DNA from: Bacteriovoracaceae bacterium UBA4573
GTDB taxonomy: Bacteria > Bdellovibrionota > UBA1018 > UBA923
Length of the DNA: 64,000 nt
Assembly (NCBI GenBank): GCA_002387735.1
Contig: DGKJ01000108.1
Coordinates: 3,532 to 67,531 of the forward strand
Direction of reading: 5' to 3'
Positions 35,864 to 45,354 of the stretch are shown here, piece by piece. The position numbers were made by a program, and so were the translations under genes. The notes under the pieces were generated by a model. The model was not told the DNA's origin and did no database searches. It worked only from the letters and a program-made list of their open reading frames with translations. Within the stretch, counting starts at the first letter, position 1. Each line of letters opens with the position of its first letter.

Positions 35864-35883
35864 GGCTGTGGCTTGTACTAATG

Positions 35884-35913
35884 TTGACAATAAAAATCAA
35901 TGATCGGTATACT
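35884..35913 (+). promoter_or_regulatory. Sigma-70 promoter of the FKBP gene
   Basis: TTGACA (perfect), an 18-base spacer and TATACT (5 of 6). Transcription should begin near 35920, which rules out translation from the in-frame ATG at 35900 and supports the ATG at 35942. Confidence 0.7.
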
Positions 35914-35941
35914 TTTCACAAACGTAGGAAAGGGAAACGCA

Positions 35942-36406
35942 ATGAGTACACCGTCGAAATTACATCGTTTTTTGAACCTTGCCGTTCTCGCCATGCTTGC
36001 GCTAAGCCTGGCATTCGTGGCCTGCACCAAAAAGGCGGCCGAAACTCAAAACTCCCAGGAGGCTACTAACATGAGCGCAATGACTCCCCTTAAGATTGAA
36101 GATTCCAAGGTAGGCGACGGCACCGAGGCGAAGGCCGGCAACATGGTTACCGTGCATTATACGGGCTGGTTAACCGACGGCAAAAAGTTCGACTCTTCGC
36201 TCGATCGTAATAATCCGTTCTCGTTCAAACTTGGCGCGGGTCAAGTGATTCGCGGTTGGGATGAGGGAGTGGCCGGCATGAAGATCGGCGGCAAACGTAA
36301 GCTCACCATTCCACCAGAAATGGGCTACGGCGCAGCCGGTGCCGGTGGCGTGATTCCGCCTAACGCGACGCTCGTGTTTGAAGTCGAACTCTTGGGCGTG
36401 AAATAA
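35942..36406 (+). CDS. FKBP-type peptidyl-prolyl isomerase lipoprotein
   Basis: Speeds cis-trans isomerisation of proline bonds and helps fold envelope proteins. A lipoprotein signal ends at AFVAC (Cys28). A single FKBP domain (about 45-154) follows: [54 protein letters not shown]. The expected aromatic and acidic pocket residues are present. At 154 residues it is a minimal FKBP plus anchor. AGGAAAGGG precedes the ATG. The short, polar linker after the Cys suggests it is held close to the membrane. Confidence 0.95.
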   Translation: MSTPSKLHRFLNLAVLAMLALSLAFVACTKKAAETQNSQEATNMSAMTPLKIEDSKVGDGTEAKAGNMVTVHYTGWLTDGKKFDSSLDRNNPFSFKLGAGQVIRGWDEGVAGMKIGGKRKLTIPPEMGYGAAGAGGVIPPNATLVFEVELLGVK

Positions 36407-36427
36407 GACTTCACACAAAAATTTGAA

Positions 36428-38329
36428 TTAATCTTCGCTTGGATCAAAACAAGAACTCGCACTCACGTTGGGTGTGCCACGCGAGAGTTGTTTGATGCCT
36501 TGCGCGGGGTTGCCCACGTCTTGCGGGGGCGAGAACGCCGCGTTTCGGCCAGCAGGAGTTGTACCGCCACCCACGGCAGAACAATCGGTTCCCGAACACA
36601 CCTGGCAACATCCAGCTTGAGGTGTTTTTCGAACCGCATTGATTGGGTTGTAGCTTAGTTGGCACGCGTACGTTGTATCGGTTTTCACGGCAGCCGCTGA
36701 ATCTGCTAGCGAACACTCCCCGGGCGCACGGTTCAGTGGGTTCGGGTCGGCTGGTGGATAATGTTTGGCACACCAAAAGTCGTAAGGGCCAACCGGCGCA
36801 GGGAAGATCGTCGAATCAGTCGAAAGCACGATTTCTGGATCGACTGGCGTGGAAGACTGAAATGCGCACCCCTCGAACGTTGTGTCTTCTAAGTAGCGTG
36901 GCACGAACGCCTGGTAAGGACGCACCACAACGGTGCCGTCTGTTTTCTGAACTTCATTTGGCACCGGCGGAAACACCGGGCACTTTGGATTGCCGTCGAT
37001 CTGATCGCCATCGATGCTCCACCCTGTGAGCGAGGCGTCGCTCATGCAGCGCTGGCCAAACTGCGCAGTTCGAAAACTAAACGGACATGGTTTGGGCCCC
37101 AATCGCGTGATTGGTTTTAACGGGTCGACGGTTGCTTTGTTGACCGGACGGTCCATTACGTAGAGCGTGTTGATTTGTTGTGACTGATCGAGCGGGTCGC
37201 CGTCGGCGTTGTAGCGCAAAGGATAAGCTGCTGAATATTTTCGCAGCCGAAACGTGCGGCGAATCTGGCCGTTGCTATCGGCGAAACTTGGACACGAGCC
37301 ATCAGACTGCGGTTTGGCGGCATAGCCGATGGTTCCAATAATACTCTGACTTGTTCCGATCGGAACAACCGTGAGCGAGTTTACTTGCACGGGAAAATCT
37401 TTGCTCGAATTGAGCGCCAGCGCAAAGGTGGTGTCCATCGGGTAAAAACTTTGAACTCCAGCTATGTTGGTGGTCGGGCACACAAAACCATTGGCAGAAG
37501 AGTTCGGACTGCCCAGTTCGGAGTTTCGAATATAAAAATCGTAGTAGTAGCTTTGGCCAGTGAACGCCCCCGCGCCCAATACGAAGTCGTTGGCCACCGG
37601 TACCGTGTTAGTAGTGGTGCCATTGCTCACGTTTTGAAGATTGCGAAAAATGCCCTGGTTCTTTTGCGCACGATCGTAACAAACGTAGTGATAAATGTTC
37701 TTGTAAGAGCGCCCTTCGATGTCGCGAAAGTCACCCTGCGACGTCACGGTAGTTTTGGTGACAAGTACCGTGTTAGTCGCAAAACTTTGAGTACTGCCAG
37801 CCGCTGAATTTGGAATAATACTCACGCGCACCTGAGTGTTGTCGAGAATTTCGCTATTGGTCCAAGCTGGCGGGAGCGCGCAGCGCATTTGAAAACTCGT
37901 GATTTGGTCGGGCTCGGCGTCGGCGGTGCGAGTAATAGTAGTGGAATCACTCGAATTGGTTTCCGACCAGCTGTAGCGGCAGCTACAGGCTTTACCCGTG
38001 TCGGCGCCTCCGCCCGACTGCACTACGCAAACTGAGTTAAGGGTGGCAGTGGCACCCGCATTTAAATAGAGGTTTAAATGAGTTGCCGGTGCACCGGTGG
38101 CGCCACTTGCACCGCTCGGCCCGACTGCTTCGAAAGTGGCGTTGTAGATATTAAACGTCGGCCCGGCGCTGCTGCTGCTCGTGCCTGAAGTACTCGCAGC
38201 GTTTTTTCGTACAATCGAAGACGTATCGCCGCCGGTATTCACGCACCCCGAAAGCGCGCCAAACGAAAGCGTGGCCACCGCGAATAACGCGGCGAAGAGG
38301 ATGTGGGTGTTATTCATTTTGGTTTTCAT
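36428..38329 (-). CDS. Cys-rich secreted lipoprotein, second of a tandem pair
   Basis: 633 residues. The lipoprotein signal ends in ALSGC (Cys29) and is followed by a Ser/Thr-rich linker. The body is strand-rich, Asn/Thr-rich and carries many paired cysteines (ACSCRYSW, PQAGCCQVC, FSFRTAQFGQRC), as in disulphide-stabilised surface proteins. It resembles the preceding gene in its linker (VNTGG), CxC position and YHYVCYDRAQKN block, so the two are old tandem duplicates. I chose the ATG at 38329 because GAGGAGG lies 6 bases upstream. The distance to the preceding gene is 11 bases, so they share a transcript. The family is unknown to me. Confidence 0.8.
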   Translation of the reverse strand: MKTKMNNTHILFAALFAVATLSFGALSGCVNTGGDTSSIVRKNAASTSGTSSSSAGPTFNIYNATFEAVGPSGASGATGAPATHLNLYLNAGATATLNSVCVVQSGGGADTGKACSCRYSWSETNSSDSTTITRTADAEPDQITSFQMRCALPPAWTNSEILDNTQVRVSIIPNSAAGSTQSFATNTVLVTKTTVTSQGDFRDIEGRSYKNIYHYVCYDRAQKNQGIFRNLQNVSNGTTTNTVPVANDFVLGAGAFTGQSYYYDFYIRNSELGSPNSSANGFVCPTTNIAGVQSFYPMDTTFALALNSSKDFPVQVNSLTVVPIGTSQSIIGTIGYAAKPQSDGSCPSFADSNGQIRRTFRLRKYSAAYPLRYNADGDPLDQSQQINTLYVMDRPVNKATVDPLKPITRLGPKPCPFSFRTAQFGQRCMSDASLTGWSIDGDQIDGNPKCPVFPPVPNEVQKTDGTVVVRPYQAFVPRYLEDTTFEGCAFQSSTPVDPEIVLSTDSTIFPAPVGPYDFWCAKHYPPADPNPLNRAPGECSLADSAAAVKTDTTYACQLSYNPINAVRKTPQAGCCQVCSGTDCSAVGGGTTPAGRNAAFSPPQDVGNPAQGIKQLSRGTPNVSASSCFDPSED

Positions 38330-38340
38330 CTCGCCCCTCC

Positions 38341-40332
38341 TCATTCGCTGTCCTGTAATACGCATAGTGGAAACTTCACCAGTCGTTCAAACTGCGTGGC
38401 GGTATTTTCAGAACCCAATGAAATTCCGTAGTGAATATTATTGTTGTTGCGATCTTTGCGGTACGGCTTGAATTTACGCGCACTGGTGGAATTGGGATCG
38501 GTCATGTCTTCCATGCGCACGCTAGCGGGTGTAACTACGTATAGATAATCAAACGTTGAACTGGCATCGATGTCGATCGACGATCTGCGATACGGGTCGG
38601 GCCCAATAATGCCGTTGAAAAACAAACGCCCGGCCGCGTCGGTGTCGGCCTCGATACAAGCGGTGCTATTGCTACCCATGAGCCACACATTTTCGCCGCC
38701 GATTGCTGGCAAGTCCCATAATCCCGTAAGGCCAGGCGTACAGTAATTTCCGCCTTGGGTGTAATTCGCCGCCACTCTTCCGGCGCCAGTAGCACCGTAG
38801 TCGTAACAACAAGACCCCCCGCCATTTACGGCCTGCACTGCGGCTGAGGAACAAGCATTTCCAGCATTTAAGTAGCCACCTCCAGGTGCCCAATTATCGC
38901 CAATCACGCCACTCGTACTGCAGTTGCCGAAATAGGTGCCTCCAGCGCCCGACGGTACCATTGGCCGTGGTCCTATGATTCCCGGTGTGGTTCCTGATCC
39001 TTGAGGATCTGCATCCCAACAAGCCGAGTTTTGGTCCGCCGTTGGTTCCGAACACTCCTGATTCTGGGTCGTGCAGTAGAGATAACCAATTTGTCCTGAA
39101 TTACTCGCCGATTCCATGGTGCGTTTTTCTAAACTTGCACGAAAGCGCCAGAGTTTTGCCCATTTCTTGCCAGCAGGTAAATTGACCACGCTGGTGTTAG
39201 GACATTCTTGATTCGCATTCGGCAGTGCCGCAAAACCGATAATGTCTTTACCCACCGATGAGGCCGTTGTTTTCGCAAGCGTCACCGGCGCAGAAATTCC
39301 GGTGGTAGTGCAAGAGAGCGACGGGTTCACCATGTTTGCCGGCGTGTGCAACGTGCACACTGGTTGTTTGAACGTGCCGTCCTGAAATTTCGCGAGTGCG
39401 AAATCGTGACGATTTACTAAAAACTTTTCGCAATCCGCCTCAGTACCAGTCGGACAGTCGGGGTCGATTCCCACTTTGTCGTCGGGCGGGTAAATGGTGT
39501 TGTCGTTTGTTGCGCTACCGCCGTAATCTGAAAACGAAAGTGGATCTACGCTATAAACTTCGTAACGAATCGAAGCATCGAACGTTGAATCGTTCGGCAC
39601 GGGCGGGCACTCAAAACCCGGCGTGTTTTCTACACTCTCTCCTATCGCCACCGCATGGGCGCCGTAATCGAGCCCCAGTGACGTCGTGTAAAAATTGTAG
39701 GCCTGACTCAAGAGCCAGGCTTTTGGATCTTGTAGATTTTGACCGTAAAAATTAGTAGCCGACCGTGATTTGCGAATCACGTCGCGACACATGTAGCGGC
39801 TGGTTTCAACGTAATTTGCCGCCACGCTCGGATCCAGTGATGGACTTATTGAATTCATGAACACTCGCGTTTTATTAGAATTCGCGTTGGCCGAATTGAT
39901 GAAAATCGAAACATCGTAGTAACCCGCGTTCGATGAAACTTGAGTGTAGAGACAACGGGCCATGTTCACTTCTACATAAGAAAGTGCCTGAAACCGTTGG
40001 GCAGGAACTCCACCAGATTCGGTAAAATCAAATTGGCACTGGCAAGCATCGGCCGTTGGGCAGTAAGTGGCCAACTGACCATTCGAACCAATGAGCTCAA
40101 TGGTAGTATCGGGGTTCAAGTTCGACCGGACCACTTTTGAGATTGTAATAAAATTCGCGCTCGCAGTTGTGGTCGCACTCGAACTATTCGAGGCCACTTT
40201 AGAAGCCGCGGTCGATAGACCGTTGGCTCCCGTGTTCAAGCAGCCCGTGAGCGAAAATGAAATAAAGGTAATGAAAAATCCGCACAGGATTTCTAAAAAA
40301 AGCGTCTGCTTTTTTTCCCAACTACTCCCCAC
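38341..40332 (-). CDS. Cys-rich secreted lipoprotein, first of a tandem pair
   Basis: 663 residues from the GTG at 40332, which follows GGGGGA at 7 bases and gives a normal-length lipoprotein signal ending in LTGC (Cys31). A start at 40413 would add 27 residues and run into a long inverted repeat, so I think it less likely. The body is strand-rich with many Gly, Asn, Tyr and paired cysteines (ACQCQFDF, NACSSAAVQ, GGSCCYDY). Its RYMCRDVIRKS block aligns with YHYVCYDRAQKN in the paralogue. Surface exposure and a role in adhesion or cell contact are inferred only from composition. Confidence 0.78.
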   Translation of the reverse strand: MGSSWEKKQTLFLEILCGFFITFISFSLTGCLNTGANGLSTAASKVASNSSSATTTASANFITISKVVRSNLNPDTTIELIGSNGQLATYCPTADACQCQFDFTESGGVPAQRFQALSYVEVNMARCLYTQVSSNAGYYDVSIFINSANANSNKTRVFMNSISPSLDPSVAANYVETSRYMCRDVIRKSRSATNFYGQNLQDPKAWLLSQAYNFYTTSLGLDYGAHAVAIGESVENTPGFECPPVPNDSTFDASIRYEVYSVDPLSFSDYGGSATNDNTIYPPDDKVGIDPDCPTGTEADCEKFLVNRHDFALAKFQDGTFKQPVCTLHTPANMVNPSLSCTTTGISAPVTLAKTTASSVGKDIIGFAALPNANQECPNTSVVNLPAGKKWAKLWRFRASLEKRTMESASNSGQIGYLYCTTQNQECSEPTADQNSACWDADPQGSGTTPGIIGPRPMVPSGAGGTYFGNCSTSGVIGDNWAPGGGYLNAGNACSSAAVQAVNGGGSCCYDYGATGAGRVAANYTQGGNYCTPGLTGLWDLPAIGGENVWLMGSNSTACIEADTDAAGRLFFNGIIGPDPYRRSSIDIDASSTFDYLYVVTPASVRMEDMTDPNSTSARKFKPYRKDRNNNNIHYGISLGSENTATQFERLVKFPLCVLQDSE

Positions 40333-40400
40333 GTTTTGTTCCCCCACTGTTCTTTTCGTGCAAGAAGCGCGCAAAGTTGAGTTAAGGGTGCAAAACGAAG

Positions 40401-40497
40401 GGGGTTTTCGCACTCCACTCGGCAGGAAGGTTCGGCAAACCCCGCTAAGTGGGCGATTCCTGCCCGCCGCGCTGTCGAACTTTTAGGCGAAAACCCC
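40401..40497. ncRNA. Candidate structured RNA or folded leader
   Basis: GGGGTTTTCGC (40401-40411) is a perfect 11-base inverse of GCGAAAACCCC (40487-40497). Inside, GGCAGGAA (40421-40428) pairs perfectly with TTCCTGCC (40457-40464), and GGTT/AACC pairs again within that. The total is about 97 bases. Read on the minus strand it is the leader of the two lipoprotein genes; on the plus strand it could be an independent RNA. No riboswitch, SRP or 6S hallmark was recognised. A 9-base word, CACTCGGCA, is shared with the motA leader. Confidence 0.45.
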
Positions 40498-40571
40498 GGG
40501 AAACCTAGCAATTTTTGCCTATAACCCATTGTTATTATTCAGAAAATACGAAAAAATGATACTTAACTAAC

Positions 40572-41798
40572 ATGCGCTCCTTTAAGGCCCTTCTCGAGAA
40601 GCCTTTTTTGATCTGGTTTATTGCATCGATGCTCTATGGCGGAGCTTTCTGGTGGAAAGCTCGTTTCGCAGAACCAAGCTTAGGGGAAACGAAATCAATT
40701 CAAATATTGGCGGAATTTTCGCAGAGCACCTTTCCTCCGAAAATCGACCTCGTGCGTTCGCTCGACGATTACGGCGGCCATCTCGCCTATTACGCTCTCA
40801 TGGGGCGCGTACACCAGCTTGCCGGGGGCGACTTACTCACAATGCGCACAATTCATTTATGCGTGGTTTTAGCTGCATTGTTTGTATTTACTCTCCTCGG
40901 TTTTCACTACACCTACCGCAATCGGCTTAACCCGCTTTGGATCAGCCTCGGCACTCTTTTGTTAGCAGCAAACCCCTATCTCTTCGAAGCGGCGATGCGG
41001 GTGGGTTATATTGGTTTTTTTCTATTCGTTTTGCTCGCCTCGCTCTGGGCCCTCGAGAAGGAACGCACGGCCTGGGCAACTTTGTTGTTGAGCTTGGGTG
41101 TCCTCGTCGATTGGCGTGCAGTGATTTTAGTGCTCGTCACCTTGTGGACCCGCACCACTGGCGAAACCGGACGCTTCGTACGAATTGAAAAAATTTTATT
41201 GCTGGCCCTGCCGCTGGTTTTTGCCTCTTTGCCGCTTTTTGCGTGGAAAGGCATTGTTCCAACCGGCGAAACGCGCGAATGGTGGACCTTCATACTGGAA
41301 CATCGCAATCTCGTACGTCTGGACTTGTGGTTTTACTCAATCGCGCTTCTGCCAATCTACAGCTTATTTTTTTCATGGAGCTGGGGATTCCGGGCTCGCG
41401 CCCGATCGATGAGTTTGGGTGCCGTGGCTGCCGCTCTTTTAATTCCCATGTATTTTATATTTCCAGTCGTGCCTCAACCTGAACCTTGGGCCGCCCCAGG
41501 AAGTGGCAACGCGGTGCCGCTTGGATTGGTCGATTGGGCATTAACAGAAGTTGCCGGACCGTATAAAAATCTGGTACTTTTTGTGCCGTGGATAGTGGGT
41601 GCGTTTCTTTTTGCGCAAGCGATCTTGCTCGATATTCTTGAGCGTTCGCGGGTGCTCCGCGCCTTCATTCTATTTTTCTTCCTGGTCGCACCCGTTTCGT
41701 TCGGGGTGGTTGATCAAGGGTTTTTAATCGTGCTTCCGTTCGTGCTGCTCTTCGGTTTGTCCGAGGCACTCGTAGGAGACGAAGGCAAAATCGTCTAA
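40572..41798 (+). CDS. Polytopic membrane protein, GT-C-like
   Basis: 408 residues with about ten hydrophobic helices. The first loop after helix 1 contains acidic residues (RSLDDYGGH) before the second helix, as in GT-C glycosyltransferases of the ArnT/PMT type that use polyprenyl-linked donors. The match is only topological; no diagnostic motif is certain. A large soluble domain is absent. It stands alone between the divergent lipoprotein leader and the acyl-CoA dehydrogenase gene. Confidence 0.75.
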   Translation: MRSFKALLEKPFLIWFIASMLYGGAFWWKARFAEPSLGETKSIQILAEFSQSTFPPKIDLVRSLDDYGGHLAYYALMGRVHQLAGGDLLTMRTIHLCVVLAALFVFTLLGFHYTYRNRLNPLWISLGTLLLAANPYLFEAAMRVGYIGFFLFVLLASLWALEKERTAWATLLLSLGVLVDWRAVILVLVTLWTRTTGETGRFVRIEKILLLALPLVFASLPLFAWKGIVPTGETREWWTFILEHRNLVRLDLWFYSIALLPIYSLFFSWSWGFRARARSMSLGAVAAALLIPMYFIFPVVPQPEPWAAPGSGNAVPLGLVDWALTEVAGPYKNLVLFVPWIVGAFLFAQAILLDILERSRVLRAFILFFFLVAPVSFGVVDQGFLIVLPFVLLFGLSEALVGDEGKIV

Positions 41799-41840
41799 AG
41801 CACTTCGCAACGAACGTTTAAACTTCCAACAGGGGGAATC

Positions 41841-42983
41841 GTGATTTCATTCGAATTGTCCGACGAACAAAAAGAGCTGCAGCGCTTGGCGCGAGAGTTT
41901 ACCGCAAAAGAAATCGTTCCCAAAGCCGCTCACCACGACGAAAAAGGCGAATTCCCTATGGAGATCGCAAAAAAAGCGTGGGAGTTGGGCCTCATGAACA
42001 CTCACGTACCGCAAGACTGCGGCGGCATGGGCCTAGGAGTTCTCGACGGCTCGATTGTCACCGAGGAACTGGCCTACGGTTGCACCGGAATCTGCACTGC
42101 AATGGAAGCCAATCACCTTGCGACTGCGCCGGTGCTCGTCGCCGGAAGTGATGAACAAAAGAAAAAATATTTAGGAAAATTAGTTTCTGATTTTACTTTC
42201 GCGGCCTATTGCGTGACCGAACCCAATGCCGGTTCCGATGTCGCAGCCATTCGCACCACCGCTAAAAAAGTTGGCAACGAATACGTAATCAACGGTTCTA
42301 AAATGTGGATCACTAATGGCTCGGTGGCCGATTGGTATTTCGTACTCGCCGTAACGGACCCCGCCGCAAAACACAAAGGACTCACTGGGTTTATCGTCGA
42401 CGCCAAATCACCAGGTATCACGGTTGGCAAAAAAGAATGGAACATGGGCCAACGCGCAAGTGACACTCGCGGGATCACGTTTGAAGACGTCAAAGTCCCC
42501 GCTACCAATTTGTTGGGAAAAGAAGGTGACGGATTTAAAATCGCAATGGGCGCATTCGATCACACCCGACCCAGCGTCGCAGCAGGTGCGGTGGGACTCG
42601 CTCGCCGCGCCATGGATGAAGCCATTAACTATTCCCAAACAAGAAAGACTTTCGGCCAACCAATCGCCGCTTACCAAGGCGTGAGCTTCATGATTGCCGA
42701 TATGGCCAAAGACATTGAAGCCGCCCGCATGCTGGTCTGGCGTGCTGCTTGGGAAATCGACCAAGGCCGCCGCAACACCAAATTTGCCGCTTTTGCAAAA
42801 GCCTTCGCGGCCGACATGGCCATGCGGGTTGCCACCGATGCCGTGCAAGTGCACGGAGGGTACGGCTATTCGAGTGAGTACCCTGTTGAAAAGCTCATGC
42901 GAGACGCCAAGATTTACCAGATTTACGAGGGCACATCGCAGATTCAGCGTTTGATTATTGCGAAAGAAATTTTCGAACGCTAG
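41841..42983 (+). CDS. Acyl-CoA dehydrogenase
   Basis: FAD enzyme making the first double bond in beta-oxidation or branched-chain amino acid breakdown. The fold is complete: the FAD-binding segment [20 protein letters not shown] near residue 125 with [15 protein letters not shown], the C-terminal [20 protein letters not shown] and IYEGTSQIQ, which carries the catalytic Glu. The 380-residue length is standard for short- to medium-chain forms. It starts with GTG after AGGGGGAATC. No thiolase or hydratase gene is near, so the pathway is unclear. Confidence 0.93.
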   Translation: MISFELSDEQKELQRLAREFTAKEIVPKAAHHDEKGEFPMEIAKKAWELGLMNTHVPQDCGGMGLGVLDGSIVTEELAYGCTGICTAMEANHLATAPVLVAGSDEQKKKYLGKLVSDFTFAAYCVTEPNAGSDVAAIRTTAKKVGNEYVINGSKMWITNGSVADWYFVLAVTDPAAKHKGLTGFIVDAKSPGITVGKKEWNMGQRASDTRGITFEDVKVPATNLLGKEGDGFKIAMGAFDHTRPSVAAGAVGLARRAMDEAINYSQTRKTFGQPIAAYQGVSFMIADMAKDIEAARMLVWRAAWEIDQGRRNTKFAAFAKAFAADMAMRVATDAVQVHGGYGYSSEYPVEKLMRDAKIYQIYEGTSQIQRLIIAKEIFER

Positions 42984-43005
42984 CAGCCAAGCGCAGCGAA
43001 CAGAA

Positions 43006-43443
43006 TTAATCTACCGTTTTCACCGCATCGTCGCTTGCATCACTCGCTGGTCTCAGCGTTTTGGGCTCAGGTGTCGGTCGGCCGGAGCTAATTAGTTTTG
43101 CGCCGTTGCCGGTTAATTGGAATTGAAAAACATAGCTAACTTCCCGCTGGGTTTTGTAACACTCGACCCAATAGTAATTGCCTCGTCGTATATATTCTGG
43201 ATTCGTTTTCGGCGGACAAGCGTAAGGTAGTTTTTCGGTTTTAGCTATTCCGGATTTGCGACCACACACCAGGTAAAGAGTCGGCCCTCGCTCGGAGTTT
43301 TCGCCATCTTGTTTCGCGGCGATTCTTATACTTTTCGCTAATGTATCGCTCGGACATTCCGCTGCCGGCAAAGGTGAAATCCCCACTCCTAAAAGGAGCG
43401 CCATTATTAAAGCCTCAGCGAGGAACTTATTTTTCCGTTTCAT
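43006..43443 (-). CDS. Small exported protein of unknown function
   Basis: 145 residues with a signal peptide (MKRKNKFLAEALIMALLLGV, cleavage near LPAAE). The mature part is strand-like with four cysteines (ECPSD, LVCGRK, YACPP, ECYK), probably two disulphides. A Pro-rich tail ends the protein. It is convergent with the acyl-CoA dehydrogenase gene and divergent from motA. I recognise no family. Confidence 0.7.
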   Translation of the reverse strand: MKRKNKFLAEALIMALLLGVGISPLPAAECPSDTLAKSIRIAAKQDGENSERGPTLYLVCGRKSGIAKTEKLPYACPPKTNPEYIRRGNYYWVECYKTQREVSYVFQFQLTGNGAKLISSGRPTPEPKTLRPASDASDDAVKTVD

Positions 43444-43492
43444 ACAAAGATTTTAGAAGAAACCGCTTAAAATGAAATTCAATCAACCACAT

Positions 43493-43546
43493 CACTCGGC
43501 AAGTCCTGCCTATTCCATTGGGAGTCCCCGCTGCTTTTGCCGAGTG
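43493..43546. promoter_or_regulatory. Perfect inverted repeat upstream of motA
   Basis: CACTCGGCAA (43493-43502) and TTGCCGAGTG (43537-43546) are perfectly complementary 10-mers 34 bases apart; a small GGGA/TCCC fold lies between. It ends 86 bases before the chosen motA start. It may be a leader fold or two operator halves. No cyclic-di-GMP riboswitch consensus is present. Confidence 0.4.
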
Positions 43547-43632
43547 ACCACGAAATAGTAGCTGTTTTCAAAAAACACCTAATAAAAAATCCCGAAAAAA
43601 TCGATGAGATTCCCAAGAGAGGTGCGTCGCAC

Positions 43633-44502
43633 GTGTCAATCGTCGGAGTCATCGTAGTTTTTGGAGCTGTGATCGGCGGTTTCGCTATGGCGGGCGGAAA
43701 CCTCATGGTCCTCTTCCAACCAGTCGAGTTGCTAATTATCGGCGGGTCGGCTGCGGGTTCTCTCTTAATTTCATGCTCCACTAGTCAATTGAAACGAATC
43801 ATTCACGCCATCACCGGTGTGTTTACTGGTGGCGGAATATCGAAAGACGCGTACCTAGAGCTTTTAAAACTACTGTTCGAAATCACCAAAACTGCCAAAG
43901 CAAATCCACTCTCTATTGAAGCTCACGTCGACAACCCAGAGGGCAGTGAAATTTTCAAAAAATATCCGGGTGTGCTTAAAAACCACCACGCGCTAGGATT
44001 CCTGTGTGACACTTTAAAAGTACAACTGAGCGGTTCAATGTCGCCCTACGATCTCGAAGATTTAATGGACGCCGACATGGCCGCCGCGCACGCCGAGGAA
44101 TTTCAAGTTCCATCCACCGTATCGCGAATCGGTGACGCCATGCCTGGTCTCGGAATCGTGGCCGCGGTTCTAGGTGTGGTACTCACGATGGGAAAACTGA
44201 CTCAAGGTAAAGAAGTAATCGGTCATAGTGTGGCCGCCGCACTCGTGGGAACTTTCATCGGGATTCTTTTGTCCTACGGATTGTTCCAACCGATTTCCGC
44301 AAAAATCGAAGGTAATCTCAATGCCGAAGGTGATTACATAAAATGCATCAAAGCCTGTCTGCTGGCTTTTGCAAAAAACTGCGGTCCCAAAGTTTGCGTA
44401 GAGTTTTCACGACGTACGATTCCACCCGAAGTTCGTCCGACCTTTCAGGAAGTCGACGCAGCAACTAGTTCTGGTGGCGGCAAAGAAGCAAAGGCGGCAT
44501 AG
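43633..44502 (+). CDS. motA: Flagellar motor stator protein MotA
   Basis: Proton-channel stator subunit of the flagellar motor. Helices 1 and 2 are at SIVGVIVVFGAVIGGFAMAG and VELLIIGGSAAGSLLI, helices 3 and 4 at GIVAAVLGVVLTMG and LVGTFIGILLSYGLFQPI. The cytoplasmic loop carries the conserved charged residues that touch FliG. I chose the GTG at 43633 because AGAGGT lies 9 bases upstream and MotA proteins begin just before this first helix; an in-frame TTG at 43537 would add 32 hydrophilic residues. The C-terminal tail is longer than in E. coli. motB follows after 3 bases. Confidence 0.95.
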   Translation: MSIVGVIVVFGAVIGGFAMAGGNLMVLFQPVELLIIGGSAAGSLLISCSTSQLKRIIHAITGVFTGGGISKDAYLELLKLLFEITKTAKANPLSIEAHVDNPEGSEIFKKYPGVLKNHHALGFLCDTLKVQLSGSMSPYDLEDLMDADMAAAHAEEFQVPSTVSRIGDAMPGLGIVAAVLGVVLTMGKLTQGKEVIGHSVAAALVGTFIGILLSYGLFQPISAKIEGNLNAEGDYIKCIKACLLAFAKNCGPKVCVEFSRRTIPPEVRPTFQEVDAATSSGGGKEAKAA

Positions 44503-44505
44503 CCC

Positions 44506-45300
44506 ATGGCTGGCGGCGGCGAAATCATTGTCATAAAAAAGAAAAAAGCCGCAGGTCACGGTGGCGCCCACGGGGGTGCTTGGAAGGTGGCTTACGCCGA
44601 CTTCGTTACTGCTATGATGGCATTTTTCCTTGTGATGTGGCTCATGGGTGCCGACGAAGAAACCAAACAAGCCGTGTCTCATTATTTCAACCATCCAAAT
44701 ACGCCCTACAAACAGGGCGGAGACCCTCAGTCTAACGCAGCCCATCCGATGGGCGAAAGCGAAGGACACGGCGACAATGTTCTGGCAGGCGCTTCGGGAT
44801 TGTTTCCTGAAGATTTAATTGATCGTCCTATTCCGCATCGTGATCTGATGAAAGAAAACGTCACGATCAGTAAAATGATTGAAGACTTACTCGAAGGAAA
44901 TGTTTTCGGAATGGACGTGACTGAAAATCAAATCAAGTTTTCGCTGCCCGAACACGTGTTGTTCGATGCCGGCAGCGCGACCCTGCACCCCAACGTCGAC
45001 AAGTACATGGCGTTATTGGGTAACGTCTTAAAGAGCTTCAAAGGCTACGTAAGAATCGAAGGTCACAGCGACGATACCCCTACGAACGGCACACGTTTCG
45101 CCAACAATTACGAACTTTCCATGGCTCGCGCCGTTTCTGTAATGCAATATCTCGTGAAAAATCACGGTATGGGCGAAGATCGGGTGATTCCAACCGGCGC
45201 CGGCGCCCGAGAACCTTTAGTTCCGAACACCTCCGTCGAAAACAGAGCAAAAAACCGACGCGTGGAGCTCACCTTAATGTACGAATACCCATCCAACTAG
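44506..45300 (+). CDS. motB: Flagellar motor stator protein MotB
   Basis: Partner of MotA, anchoring the stator to peptidoglycan. After a basic, Gly/His-rich start, the single helix (FVTAMMAFFLVMWLMG) begins at the proton-binding Asp32 in YADF, the position known in E. coli. A plug/linker follows, then an OmpA-like peptidoglycan-binding domain (about 145-260) with VRIEGHSDDTPTNG, ELSMARAVSVMQYL and NRAKNRRVELT. The 264-residue length is normal. Whether protons or sodium drive it cannot be told from these residues. Confidence 0.95.
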   Translation: MAGGGEIIVIKKKKAAGHGGAHGGAWKVAYADFVTAMMAFFLVMWLMGADEETKQAVSHYFNHPNTPYKQGGDPQSNAAHPMGESEGHGDNVLAGASGLFPEDLIDRPIPHRDLMKENVTISKMIEDLLEGNVFGMDVTENQIKFSLPEHVLFDAGSATLHPNVDKYMALLGNVLKSFKGYVRIEGHSDDTPTNGTRFANNYELSMARAVSVMQYLVKNHGMGEDRVIPTGAGAREPLVPNTSVENRAKNRRVELTLMYEYPSN

Positions 45301-45354
45301 TTATTCGAAGCGCTCTATTGACTGACTGCGTTACTATGGTAAAGACCCGCGCCT

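Noticed and set aside
40401..40497. Signal recognition particle RNA (4.5S)
   Set aside because: Length and closing stem fit, but the conserved apical loop (GGAA with AGCAG) is absent on both strands.
43537..43632. Upstream extension of motA from a TTG
   Set aside because: The added 32 residues are hydrophilic, absent from MotA proteins, begin inside an inverted-repeat arm and lack a ribosome site.
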